From: Bradyrhizobium sp. ISRA464 | Lineage (GTDB): Bacteria; Pseudomonadota; Alphaproteobacteria; Rhizobiales; Xanthobacteraceae | Reading direction: 5' to 3' | DNA: 64,000 bases | Assembly (NCBI RefSeq): GCF_029910095.1 | Contig: NZ_CP094526.1 | Location: forward strand, 620,001 to 684,000 | In this document: piece by piece, positions 35,822-43,718 of the stretch | How positions within the stretch are numbered: the stretch's first letter is position 1 | Layout: every line of letters begins with the position of its first letter | Program-made: the position numbers and the translations under genes | Notes under the pieces: model-generated | The model's input: the letters and a program-made list of their open reading frames with translations, nothing else | Told to the model about the DNA's origin: nothing | Database searches by the model: none

Positions 35822-36523
35822 ATGACCCTTCAATATCCGCTGCAGTCGCTCGCAGCGCATCCGGCGCGGTTGTCACCGGCCTATCGCTCCACGATCAAGC
35901 GCGCGCCTTCGAAGCCGTTGATCCCGATGCGGCATACACTCTCGGAGTTGACCGGCCCGGTCTATGGTCATGAGACCGTGCGCGAGCACGACAACGATCT
36001 CACCATCCAGCACAAGGGCGAGCCGCTCGGCGAGCGCATCATCGTGCACGGCTATGTGCTCGACGAGGATGGCCGCGGCGTGCCCGACACGCTGGTCGAG
36101 CTGTGGCAGGCCAATGCCTGCGGCCGCTACATCCACGTCGTCGACCAGCATCCGGCGCCGCTCGATCCGAACTTCACCGGCGCCGGCCGCACCCAGAGCG
36201 ACGCCAAGGGCTACTACAAGTTCATCACCATCAAGCCCGGCGCCTATCCCTGGGGCAATCATCACAATGCCTGGCGGCCCGCGCATATCCACTTCTCGGT
36301 GTTCGGCCCCTCCTTCGTCTCGCGGCTGGTCACGCAGATGTATTTTCCGGGCGACCCGCTGTTTCCGTTCGATCCGATCTTCAATTCGGTGACCGATGAG
36401 AAGGCGCGGGCGCGGATGATCTCGTCGTTCGATCTCGAAAACACCAAGCCGGAATGGGCGCTCTGCTACCGCTTCGATATCGTGCTGCGCGGGCGCAACG
36501 CCACGCCGATGGAGACCAAGTAA
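35822..36523 (+). CDS. pcaH: Protocatechuate 3,4-dioxygenase beta subunit
   Basis: 233 residues from the ATG at 35822, with GGAGGAA 6 bases upstream; the in-frame ATG at 35756 lacks one. All four non-heme Fe(III) ligands are present: Tyr103 (GRYIHV), Tyr142 (GAYPWG), His155 and His157 (RPAHIHFSVFG). Their spacing matches the Pseudomonas enzyme exactly. It cleaves the ring of protocatechuate between the hydroxyls to form beta-carboxy-cis,cis-muconate. It is followed after one base by pcaG, with which it assembles. Confidence 0.96.
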   Translation: MTLQYPLQSLAAHPARLSPAYRSTIKRAPSKPLIPMRHTLSELTGPVYGHETVREHDNDLTIQHKGEPLGERIIVHGYVLDEDGRGVPDTLVELWQANACGRYIHVVDQHPAPLDPNFTGAGRTQSDAKGYYKFITIKPGAYPWGNHHNAWRPAHIHFSVFGPSFVSRLVTQMYFPGDPLFPFDPIFNSVTDEKARARMISSFDLENTKPEWALCYRFDIVLRGRNATPMETK

Positions 36524-36524
36524 C

Positions 36525-37127
36525 GTGTCGAACCAGCGTCCCGATGGCATCACGCCGTCGCAAACCGTCGGCCCTTATTTCAAGTACGGCCTGACGCCGA
36601 ACGGCGAATATGCGTGGAACGACGCCTTCACCAACAACCTGCTGACGCCCGACGTCTCCGGCGAGCGCATCCGCATCGAGGGCAAGGTCTATGACGGCGA
36701 CGGCGCCGTGATCCCGGACTGCATGCTGGAGATCTGGCAGGCCGATGCCCAGGGCCGCTTCTCCGATCCGCAGGACAAGCGCGCGCTGCCGAATTCTTCC
36801 TTCAAGGGCTTCGGCCGCTGCGGCACTGATGCGAGCGGCGCTTACGCCTTCGACACCATCAAGCCGGGTGTGGTGCCGGATCCCGACGGCAAGCCGCAGG
36901 CGCCGCACATCCTGCTCGCGGTCTACGCGCGCGGCATGCTGCTGCATCTCTACACGCGGATCTATTTCGACGACGAAGCCGGCAACGCCAGCGATCCGGT
37001 GCTGGCGCTGGTGCCAGAAGATCGTCGCACGACCCTGATCGCCAAGCGCAAGGCGGGTGCGGGCAACGTCTACACGCTCGACATCCACCTGCAGGGCGAC
37101 AACGAGACGGTGTTCTTCGACGTCTAG
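36525..37127 (+). CDS. pcaG: Protocatechuate 3,4-dioxygenase alpha subunit
   Basis: 200 residues from a GTG at 36525, one base after the pcaH stop, so translationally coupled. The N-terminus TPSQTVGPYFKYGLTP and core DCMLEIWQADAQGRF and HLYTRIYFDDE are typical of the alpha subunit, which shares the fold of PcaH but has lost the iron ligands. Together they form the (alpha-beta-Fe) oligomer. A 12-bp hairpin about 75 bases downstream probably ends the operon. Confidence 0.95.
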   Translation: MSNQRPDGITPSQTVGPYFKYGLTPNGEYAWNDAFTNNLLTPDVSGERIRIEGKVYDGDGAVIPDCMLEIWQADAQGRFSDPQDKRALPNSSFKGFGRCGTDASGAYAFDTIKPGVVPDPDGKPQAPHILLAVYARGMLLHLYTRIYFDDEAGNASDPVLALVPEDRRTTLIAKRKAGAGNVYTLDIHLQGDNETVFFDV

Positions 37128-37202
37128 CGACGCCGTCGCGAACTGCGCCTGCCACGGCGCGCCATCGGCCGCGCACACGAATCCAGCCCTAAGCGTCCCC
37201 CA

Positions 37203-37232
37203 AAATCCGCTGCGCGCCTTCGCAGCGGATTT
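37203..37232 (+). terminator. Terminator-like hairpin after pcaG
   Basis: A perfect 12-bp stem AAATCCGCTGCG/CGCAGCGGATTT with loop CGCCTT. T content after it is short, but A-rich sequence precedes it, so it might work in both directions. Confidence 0.55.
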
Positions 37233-37235
37233 CGC

Positions 37236-37278
37236 TTGACTATGCGTGATCAGTTATATAACGTATATGTTATATAAT
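37236..37278 (+). promoter_or_regulatory. Promoter/operator of the ArsR-type regulator gene: paired palindromes
   Basis: GTTATATAAC (37253-37262) and GTTATATAAT (37269-37278) lie 16 bases apart and together form the longer palindrome TTATATAAC-GTATAT-GTTATATAA. A TTGACT -35-like element (37236-37241) is just upstream, so the palindromes cover the probable -10/start region. ArsR-family repressors usually bind such AT-rich palindromes in their own promoters. Confidence 0.7.
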
Positions 37279-37294
37279 CGATATGGAACTAAGC

Positions 37295-37618
37295 ATGGCC
37301 GACCTCGACGCCGCCTTCTCCGCGCTCGCCGACCCGACCCGCCGCGCGATCCTGGCGCGCCTCGCTTTGGGCGAGGCGACGGTGATGGAGCTGGTCGAGC
37401 CGTTCGACATGACCCAGCCGGCGATCTCCCGTCATCTCAAGGTGCTCGAGCATGCCGGCCTGATCGTGCGGCGGATCGAGGGCACCAAGCGGCCATGCCG
37501 GCTCGCGCCAAAGGCGGTCGCCGAGATCGATCAATGGCTCGGAATGCTGCGGCGTGCGCTGGAAACCAATTACGACCGGCTGGACGGAGTGCTGGCCGCG
37601 ATGAAGCCTGAAAAGTGA
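37295..37618 (+). CDS. ArsR-family winged-helix transcriptional regulator
   Basis: 107 residues from the ATG at 37295 (MADLDAAFSALADPTRRAIL), with GGAA 8 bases upstream; the ATG at 37283 is an alternative. The winged-helix recognition region is MTQPAISRHLKVLEHAGLIV. The metal-binding CxC box of ArsR/SmtB is absent, so it is the SdpR/YgaV-like subtype that is often paired with an SRPBCC protein, as here. Likely self-repressing via the palindromes at 37253-37278. Coupled to the next gene, 10 bases on. Confidence 0.9.
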   Translation: MADLDAAFSALADPTRRAILARLALGEATVMELVEPFDMTQPAISRHLKVLEHAGLIVRRIEGTKRPCRLAPKAVAEIDQWLGMLRRALETNYDRLDGVLAAMKPEK

Positions 37619-37628
37619 AAGGTCCCAC

Positions 37629-38093
37629 ATGAGCAAGCTGGCGCTGAAGACTGAAGGCGACCGCCATGTCGTCGTTGTCAGACGTTTCAAAGCTCCGCCC
37701 GAGGCGGTGTACCGCGCGCACACCGAGCCCGAGCTGCTGCAGAAGTGGCTGCTCGGCCCGGAGGGCTGGACCATGCCGGTCTGCATCAGCGAAGCGCGTC
37801 CCGGCGGCAAGATCCGCTACGAGTGGACGGACGGCAAGGGCGGCGGATTTCACCTCACCGGCGAATATCTCGAGCTCGAGCCCTTCAGCCGCATCGTCCA
37901 TGTCGAGCGTATGCATCTGCCCGATCCGACGCCGGACAATCATGTCGAGACCCGCTTCGAGCCCGACGGCAGCGGCACCTTGATGACGATGCGGATGACG
38001 CTGCCCGATGCCGAGACGCGCGCAGCGATGCTCGCGACCGGTATGGAGCATGGCATGGAAGCGAGCTATGCTCGGCTCGACGGCATGAGCTGA
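37629..38093 (+). CDS. SRPBCC (AHSA1-like) domain protein
   Basis: 154 residues of the START/Bet v1-like AHSA1 subfamily: RRFKAPPEAVYRAHTEPELL, then the LGPEGWTMP and GGKIRYEWTD strands. Such proteins bind hydrophobic ligands in a deep cavity. They are very often encoded beside an ArsR-family repressor; the ligand is not known here. Same operon as the regulator at 37295, separated by 10 bases. Confidence 0.85.
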   Translation: MSKLALKTEGDRHVVVVRRFKAPPEAVYRAHTEPELLQKWLLGPEGWTMPVCISEARPGGKIRYEWTDGKGGGFHLTGEYLELEPFSRIVHVERMHLPDPTPDNHVETRFEPDGSGTLMTMRMTLPDAETRAAMLATGMEHGMEASYARLDGMS

Positions 38094-38115
38094 AAGCTTT
38101 CGCATTCGAGGGACG

Positions 38116-38961
38116 ATGCGCGACCGCTTCCTCACGGGTCTGATTGGATATCCGATCGCGCATTCGGCCGCGCCCGCGATGCATGAGCAGGCGGCTACCG
38201 TGCTCGGCGTTCACTGCCACTACCAGCTGATCGAAGTGGCGGCCGCCGGGCGCGACGATCTGCGCGCCATGCTCGACGGCGTCAGGCGCCTCGGCTTTGC
38301 CGGCGTCAACGTCACCTTTCCCTACAAGGAGGCCGTCGTCGAGCTGCTGGACGAGCTGACGCCGGACGCGCGCGCGATCGGCGCGGTCAACACCATCGTC
38401 GTCGACGGCCCGCGGCTGGTCGGGCACAACACCGACGCGACAGGCTTTGCACGCGCGATCGAACCGCTGCTCGCGACTACGCCACGCGGCGCGATCGCGC
38501 TGATCGGGGCCGGCGGCGTCGGCAAGGCGATTGGCTTCGCGCTCGCCGGCCTCGGCGTTGGCGACATCAGGATCTTCGATGCCGAACCCGCCAGAGCCGC
38601 GCAGCTTGCCCGCCAATTGCAGGGCGGCGTCGCGGTTCGCAGCATCGCGGCCGCGGTCGAAGGCGCCGCTGGGCTGATCAATGCGACGCCGGTCGGCATG
38701 CTGCCGAGCCTTGCGTCGCCGGTGCCGGATGAGTTGCTGCATCCATCGATGTGGGTCGCCGACGCGGTCTACACTCCGCTCTGGACGCCGCTGCTCACCG
38801 CGGCGAAGGCCACGGGCGCCGCCGTGCTGACCGGCCGCGATCTCGCGATCAACGCCGCCGCAGATGCGTTCGCCCTGTTCACGGGGATGACGCCGTCGCC
38901 GGATGTCATGGGAATTGCATTCGACGCGGTGATGGCGAAGCGCTACGCTTCGCCGGCGTGA
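38116..38961 (+). CDS. Shikimate/quinate dehydrogenase family protein (AroE-like)
   Basis: 281 residues. The catalytic Lys71 (NVTFPYKEAV) and Asp107 (GHNTDATGF) are present, and the dinucleotide loop is GAGGVGKA (about 127-134). The substrate motif normally reading HSxSP is HSAAP, so the second shikimate-binding serine is alanine. With the pca genes nearby this suggests a catabolic quinate/shikimate dehydrogenase feeding protocatechuate, not the biosynthetic AroE. GAGGG lies before the ATG. The gene is 22 bases after the SRPBCC gene and 15 before the next oxidoreductase. Confidence 0.85.
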   Translation: MRDRFLTGLIGYPIAHSAAPAMHEQAATVLGVHCHYQLIEVAAAGRDDLRAMLDGVRRLGFAGVNVTFPYKEAVVELLDELTPDARAIGAVNTIVVDGPRLVGHNTDATGFARAIEPLLATTPRGAIALIGAGGVGKAIGFALAGLGVGDIRIFDAEPARAAQLARQLQGGVAVRSIAAAVEGAAGLINATPVGMLPSLASPVPDELLHPSMWVADAVYTPLWTPLLTAAKATGAAVLTGRDLAINAAADAFALFTGMTPSPDVMGIAFDAVMAKRYASPA

Positions 38962-38976
38962 CGCAGAGGCGTTCCC

Positions 38977-40146
38977 ATGGCGAAAATCAGGATCGGTCTG
39001 ACCGGCTGCGGCTTCGTGTCGGAGCTGCATATGGTTGCCTACCGGCGCGTCTACGGCGTCGACGTCGAGGTGAGGGCGGTCGCGGCGCGTGGCGATCACG
39101 TCGTCGCGTTCGCGCGCAAGCATCAGATCCCGACCACCTATCGCAGCTTCGCCGAGCTCGCGGCCGACCGTGAGCTCGATGTCGTCGACATCTGCACGCC
39201 GCCCAATTTGCACGCCGCGATGATCGTCGCGGCGATGCAGGCCGGCAAGCACGTGATCTGCGAGAAGCCGTTCAGCGGCTATTTCGGCCGGGACGGCGAC
39301 AGAGAGCCGATCGGCAGGCATGTGCCGAAGGCGCTGATGTACCAGCGCGTGATGGAGGAGATGGAGAAAACCCGCCCCGCGATCGAGCGAACCGGGAAGC
39401 TCTTCATGTATGCCGAGGACTGGATCTATGCCCCGGCCGTGACCAAGACCGCGGAGATCATCCGCGCGACAGGCGACAAGATCCTGTTCATGAAGGGCGA
39501 GGAGAGCCATTCCGGCTCGCATGCGGCGCACGCCGCGCAATGGGCGATGACCGGTGGCGGCTCGCTGATCCGCATGGGCTGCCATCCGCTGTCGGCGGTG
39601 CTCTATCTCAAGCAGGTCGAGGCCCGCGCGCGCGGCGAAACGATCACGGTTGCGAGCGTCATCTGCGACGTCGGCAACGTCACCGCCGGCCTCAAGCCGG
39701 AGGAGCGCGCCTATATCAAGGCCAATCCGGTCGACGTCGAGGATTGGGGCACGCTGACCTTGACCTTCTCCGACGGCACCAAGGCGACGGTGTTCTCCGG
39801 CGACATGATCATGGGCGGCGTACGCAATCTGATCGAGACCTACACCTCCAGCGGCTCATTGTTCGCCAACATCACGCCGAACACGCAGCTAGTGAGCTAC
39901 CAGACCTCTGAGGAGAAGCTCGCGTCCGTCTACATCACCGAGAAGGTCGATCGCAAAACCGGCTGGCAATATGTCTGTCTCGAGGAGGAATGGACCCGCG
40001 GCTATTTGCAGGAGATCCAGGATTTCATGGAATGCGTCGCGACCGGCCGCCAGCCGCTCGCCGACCTCGCGCTGGCCTATGAGACGACGAAGGTGAACTA
40101 CGCCGGCTATTGGGCGGCGGATGAGGGCAGGCGGGTGATGTTGTGA
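38977..40146 (+). CDS. Gfo/Idh/MocA family NAD(P)-dependent oxidoreductase
   Basis: 389 residues. An N-terminal Rossmann fold with GLTGCGFVSELH and the family signature EKPF (about 96-99), in which the Lys is the usual catalytic residue. The C-terminal alpha/beta domain carries HAAQWAMTGGGSLIRMGCHP with the substrate-binding His. Substrates in the family are sugars, inositols or related cyclic polyols; a hydroxylated cyclic acid would suit the neighbouring shikimate dehydrogenase but is inference. Same direction, 15 bases after that gene. Confidence 0.87.
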   Translation: MAKIRIGLTGCGFVSELHMVAYRRVYGVDVEVRAVAARGDHVVAFARKHQIPTTYRSFAELAADRELDVVDICTPPNLHAAMIVAAMQAGKHVICEKPFSGYFGRDGDREPIGRHVPKALMYQRVMEEMEKTRPAIERTGKLFMYAEDWIYAPAVTKTAEIIRATGDKILFMKGEESHSGSHAAHAAQWAMTGGGSLIRMGCHPLSAVLYLKQVEARARGETITVASVICDVGNVTAGLKPEERAYIKANPVDVEDWGTLTLTFSDGTKATVFSGDMIMGGVRNLIETYTSSGSLFANITPNTQLVSYQTSEEKLASVYITEKVDRKTGWQYVCLEEEWTRGYLQEIQDFMECVATGRQPLADLALAYETTKVNYAGYWAADEGRRVML

Positions 40147-40174
40147 GATATCTCGAGAGAAGGCGTCGGTAGTG

Positions 40175-40340
40175 CCCCTCTTCCCTTCTCCCCTTGTGGG
40201 AGAAGGTGGCGCGCGTAAGCGCGTCGGATGAGGGGTTGTCACCGCAAGCGTAAATCGCGAGAGAGTCACGCGTGGAGAGAGACCCCTCACCCGGCTTCGA
40301 TGCGCTGCATCGAAGCCACCTCTCCCACAAGGGGAGAGGG
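40175..40340. repeat. Long inverted repeat between convergent genes, family-2 relative
   Basis: Outer arms CCCTTCTCCCCTTGTGGGAG and CTCCCACAAGGGGAGAGGG, with inner hairpins GCGCGTAAGCGCG and CTTCGATGCGCTGCATCGAAG. It fills the gap between the oxidoreductase and the convergent binding-protein gene and may terminate both. Confidence 0.75.
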
Positions 40341-40372
40341 TGCGACTGCCGATGCGGCCGCAATCTCCGACC

Positions 40373-41683
40373 CTACGCCGCGTAGATCGAGCTCTTCGGC
40401 AGCGGGAACACCGGATCCTGTGTCCTTATGTTGGTCGGCCACACCACCGAGATGTGCTCGCCGGCGTTCTGCATCACGACCGGCGTCGAGCGCTCGTTCT
40501 GGCCGGCCAACGGCGTGCCCGGCGGATAGAACTTCACGCCATAGCCCTGGATGGTGCCGCCGGGCGGGATGTCGACGTCGAGCGCCGCCTTGCGGATCGC
40601 TTCCGGATCGAAGCCGCCATATTTCTCCTTGGCGACCGGCAGCACGTTGTTGAGCAGGATCCAGGTTTGGTTGAAGCCCATCGAGCAGTGCGGCGGCACA
40701 TCGGTCGCGTTGGTCTTCGCCTTGTAACGCTCGACCATGATCTTGGTGAGATCGCCGACCCCCGGCGCCAGCTTGGCGGGATCGAGCAGCTGCGCCGGCA
40801 CCGGATCGATGTTGCAGAAATTGTCGATGTCGGCGCCGAAGGTCGCGCGCAGCTTGTCGAGCTGGCTGTAGCCCGCGCCGGCGCCGAACAGCATCTTGAA
40901 CTTCAGTCCGCTCTCGCGCGCCTGGCGCAGGAACAGGGTGATATCGGGGTTGTAGCCGGCGTGCGAGATGATGTCCGCTTTCGCGCGCTTCAACTTGGTC
41001 ACCAGCACGGAGAGATCGGGCGCTGAGGCCGAATAGCCTTCCTTGAGCACGATTTGCAGCCCGGCCTGCTTGGCAAACGTCTCGTCGGCGGCGGCGACGC
41101 CGACGCCATAGGGGCCGTCCTCGTGGATCAGCGCGACCTTGACGTCCTTCGGCTCCATGCCGAGCTTGGCCTTGGTGTGCTCGGCGAGGAAGCCCGCAAA
41201 GGCCTGGCCGTACTGATCGGAATGGATCTGCGCACGGAAGACATATCGCAGGTTCCGGTCCTTGAAGACCGCGGTCGAAACCGCTGTCGTGATCCAGAGA
41301 ATCTTCTTGTGCTGCTCGACCTTGGCGGCGAGGGGCACCGCGTGCGCGCTGGAGTACACGCCCGCGATGATGTCGAGCTTCTCCTGGTTGATCAGCCGCT
41401 CGACCTCGTTGATGGCGACGTCGGCCTTGCTCTGGGAATCGACCTTGAGGGTGGCGACCTTGTACTTGCCGCCGATGCCGCCGCGCTCGTTGCAGAGCTC
41501 GATCGCGATGTCGGTGCCAACAGATGAGGCGACCGAGCCTCCCGCCGCGAATGGGCCGGTCATGTCATAGACCGAGCCGATGCGCACCGTTTCGGCCTGA
41601 GCCTGCGCGCGTGTCCAATCGAAGCTGAAGGCAGCGGCGGCAGCCGCAGACGTCTTCAGCAGCGTCCTGCGTGAAGTCGGCAT
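40373..41683 (-). CDS. ABC transporter substrate-binding protein (amide/branched-chain type) with Tat signal
   Basis: 436 residues from the ATG at 41683, with GGGGAGGA 5 bases upstream. The signal peptide has the twin-arginine form SRRTLLKTS followed by an Ala-rich core and cleavage near AQA. The mature protein is a type-I periplasmic-binding fold (RIGSVYDMTGPFAAGG). It differs from the tandem pair at 17-20 kb. No transporter subunits are adjacent; the nearby aromatic-acid genes make an aromatic ligand possible, but this is inference. Confidence 0.88.
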   Translation of the reverse strand: MPTSRRTLLKTSAAAAAAFSFDWTRAQAQAETVRIGSVYDMTGPFAAGGSVASSVGTDIAIELCNERGGIGGKYKVATLKVDSQSKADVAINEVERLINQEKLDIIAGVYSSAHAVPLAAKVEQHKKILWITTAVSTAVFKDRNLRYVFRAQIHSDQYGQAFAGFLAEHTKAKLGMEPKDVKVALIHEDGPYGVGVAAADETFAKQAGLQIVLKEGYSASAPDLSVLVTKLKRAKADIISHAGYNPDITLFLRQARESGLKFKMLFGAGAGYSQLDKLRATFGADIDNFCNIDPVPAQLLDPAKLAPGVGDLTKIMVERYKAKTNATDVPPHCSMGFNQTWILLNNVLPVAKEKYGGFDPEAIRKAALDVDIPPGGTIQGYGVKFYPPGTPLAGQNERSTPVVMQNAGEHISVVWPTNIRTQDPVFPLPKSSIYAA

Positions 41684-41824
41684 AGTGTCCTCCCCTTGCA
41701 ATCGTCATTTTTGACGGATTTTTGCTTGTTTTTTGAGAAGTATTGGGAGCGCGCGGCGGAAAGTCAACGCGATTGCGGTGCGTCCCGTCTCGTTCGTTAG
41801 GAGGAGCGTTGGGCTTGCTAAGCT

Positions 41825-41927
41825 GTCATCGCCCGGCTTGACCGGGCGATCCAGTATTCCAGAGACAGTTGTGATTGAACCGATAAGCCGCGGCGTACTG
41901 GATCGCCCGCCTTCGCGGGCGATGACA
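41825..41927. repeat. Dispersed 100-bp repeat, family 4, copy 2
   Basis: GTCATCGCCCGGCTTGACCG opens it and CGCCCGCCTTCGCGGGCGAT closes it, with CCAGTATTCCAGAGAC and GGCGTACTGGAT inside. It sits between the binding-protein promoter and the end of the emrB-like gene. Confidence 0.8.
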
Positions 41928-41973
41928 CGGAAAAGGAGGTCTGGCCGTGCGATCGGGGCGCGGACGACGGCTT

Positions 41974-43530
41974 CTACTCCATCACCGCCGCATGGTCCGA
42001 CGGCCCGGACTGGTTGCGCAGCGTGGTCTTGGTCGAGCTGATCAGGATCGCCAGCGGCAGCGAAACCAGGATGAAGATCATCATCAGCTGGTAGTCGTGC
42101 GCGAAGGCGATGATCTCCGCCTGCAGCTTGAGCATTACGTCGGCCAGCGCGCGTCCGGTGTCGGTGTTCAGGTTGAGCTTGGCGGCGACGTCGGGCATCT
42201 GCAGCGCGTGGTTGAACGGATTGATGTGCTCCGACAGGATCGCGTAGGTGCGGCGGCTGCCCTGGGTCAATTCGGCGGTGACCAGCGAAATGCCGATCGA
42301 GCTCGCCATGTTGCGCACCAGCGTCAGCATCGAGGTGCCGTCGGTGCGCAGATAAGCGGGCAGCGTCAGGAACGAGGCGGTGGAGAGTGGCACGAAGACG
42401 AGGCCGAAGCCGAAGCCCTGCACGATGTTCCAGGTCACGATCTCTGGCACGCCGGTCTGGTCGGTCCAGCCGCTCATGTAGAACAGCGAGATCACGATCA
42501 GCGCGAGGCCGGCGATGATCAGCGTACGCGCCTCGATATACTTCATCAGGCGGCCGACCATCATCATCGCAACCAGGGTGCCGCTGCCGCGGGTCGCCAG
42601 CAGCAGTCCGGCGGTGATGATCGGATAGCCGATCACGTTCTGCAGGTAAGGCGAGGCCAGCGCCATGGTCGAATAGAGCGACAGCGAGATCACGATCATG
42701 AAGACGCTGCCGGTGACGAAGTTCTTGTCCTTGTACAGCGCGAACTGCACGAAGGGGCTCGACGTCGTCAGCGAATGCGCGAAGAAGTAATAGAAGCCGA
42801 CGCCGGAGATGATGAACTCGGCGATGATCTCGTTGGATTCGAACCAGTCGAGCTGCTCGCCGCGGTCGAGCGCGAGCTGCAACGCGCCGACGCCGACCGC
42901 GAGCGCGATGAAGCCGAACCAGTCGAACCGCCGCGTCCGGTCCTGCTTGGTCTCGTCCATGAAGATGATCTGGCCGAGCACCGTCAGCAGTCCGAACGGC
43001 AGGTTGACGAAGAACACCCAGTGCCAGGAATAGGTTTCGGTGAGCCAGGCGCCGAGCGAGGGGCCCATGATCGGGCCCAGCATCACCCCCATGCCCCAGA
43101 TCGCCATCGCGGTGGCGCGTTCGTGCAGCGAGTAGGAGTCGAGCATGACAGCCTGTGACAGCGGCACCAGCGCCGCGCCGAACACGCCCTGCAACAGGCG
43201 GAACAGCACCATCTGGTTGATGTCCTGTGCGAGCCCGCACAGCACGGAAGCGATGGTGAAGCCGGCCGAGCAGATGATGAAGATGCGCTTGCGTCCGAAG
43301 CGGTTGGCGATCCATCCCACCGGCGCGGTCATGATCGCGGCCGCGACGATGTAGGAGGTCAGCACCCAGTTGATCTGGTCCTGCGAGGCCGACAGCGAGC
43401 CCTGCATGTAGGGCAGGGCGACGTTGGCGATGGTGGTGTCCAGCGCCTGCATGATCGTCGCCGTCATGGCGCAGACCGTCACCATGTTCCGGCGCAGGCC
43501 GGGGACGGCGGATGGCAACGGCTCGGTCAT
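41974..43530 (-). CDS. DHA2-family MFS multidrug exporter (EmrB type)
   Basis: 518 residues with 14 predicted membrane helices. Motif A is WIANRFGRKRIF and motif C is GPIMGPSLGAWLTE. TM1 carries the DTTIANVALP stretch typical of EmrB/QacA exporters. With the HlyD-type protein encoded upstream (43719) and an outer-membrane factor from elsewhere it should form a tripartite pump. The marR gene at the head of the operon is the likely repressor. A palindromic repeat of about 120 bases lies between it and the adaptor gene. Confidence 0.92.
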   Translation of the reverse strand: MTEPLPSAVPGLRRNMVTVCAMTATIMQALDTTIANVALPYMQGSLSASQDQINWVLTSYIVAAAIMTAPVGWIANRFGRKRIFIICSAGFTIASVLCGLAQDINQMVLFRLLQGVFGAALVPLSQAVMLDSYSLHERATAMAIWGMGVMLGPIMGPSLGAWLTETYSWHWVFFVNLPFGLLTVLGQIIFMDETKQDRTRRFDWFGFIALAVGVGALQLALDRGEQLDWFESNEIIAEFIISGVGFYYFFAHSLTTSSPFVQFALYKDKNFVTGSVFMIVISLSLYSTMALASPYLQNVIGYPIITAGLLLATRGSGTLVAMMMVGRLMKYIEARTLIIAGLALIVISLFYMSGWTDQTGVPEIVTWNIVQGFGFGLVFVPLSTASFLTLPAYLRTDGTSMLTLVRNMASSIGISLVTAELTQGSRRTYAILSEHINPFNHALQMPDVAAKLNLNTDTGRALADVMLKLQAEIIAFAHDYQLMMIFILVSLPLAILISSTKTTLRNQSGPSDHAAVME

Positions 43531-43559
43531 TCAGTTCAGTCCTGTTCTTGCGATGAAGT

Positions 43560-43678
43560 CACCTCTCCCGCTCGCGGGGGAGGTCGGTGCGCGCGGCGCG
43601 CCGCGTGGGGGTTCTCTCCACAGTGTGACTCGTGGAGGGAGCCCCCACCCCAACCCTCCCCCGCAAGCGGGAGAGGGA
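43560..43678. repeat. Family-2 inverted repeat inside the efflux operon
   Basis: Arms CTCTCCCGCTCGCGGGGGAG and CCTCCCCCGCAAGCGGGAGAG flank GTGGGGGTTCTCTCCACAGT and its complement GTGGAGGGAGCCCCCAC. It lies between the emrA-like and emrB-like genes and could lower expression of the distal gene. Confidence 0.8.
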
Positions 43679-43718
43679 GCGCATTGTCTTCGCGGTCGCC
43701 GGTGCGACCCAATCAACC

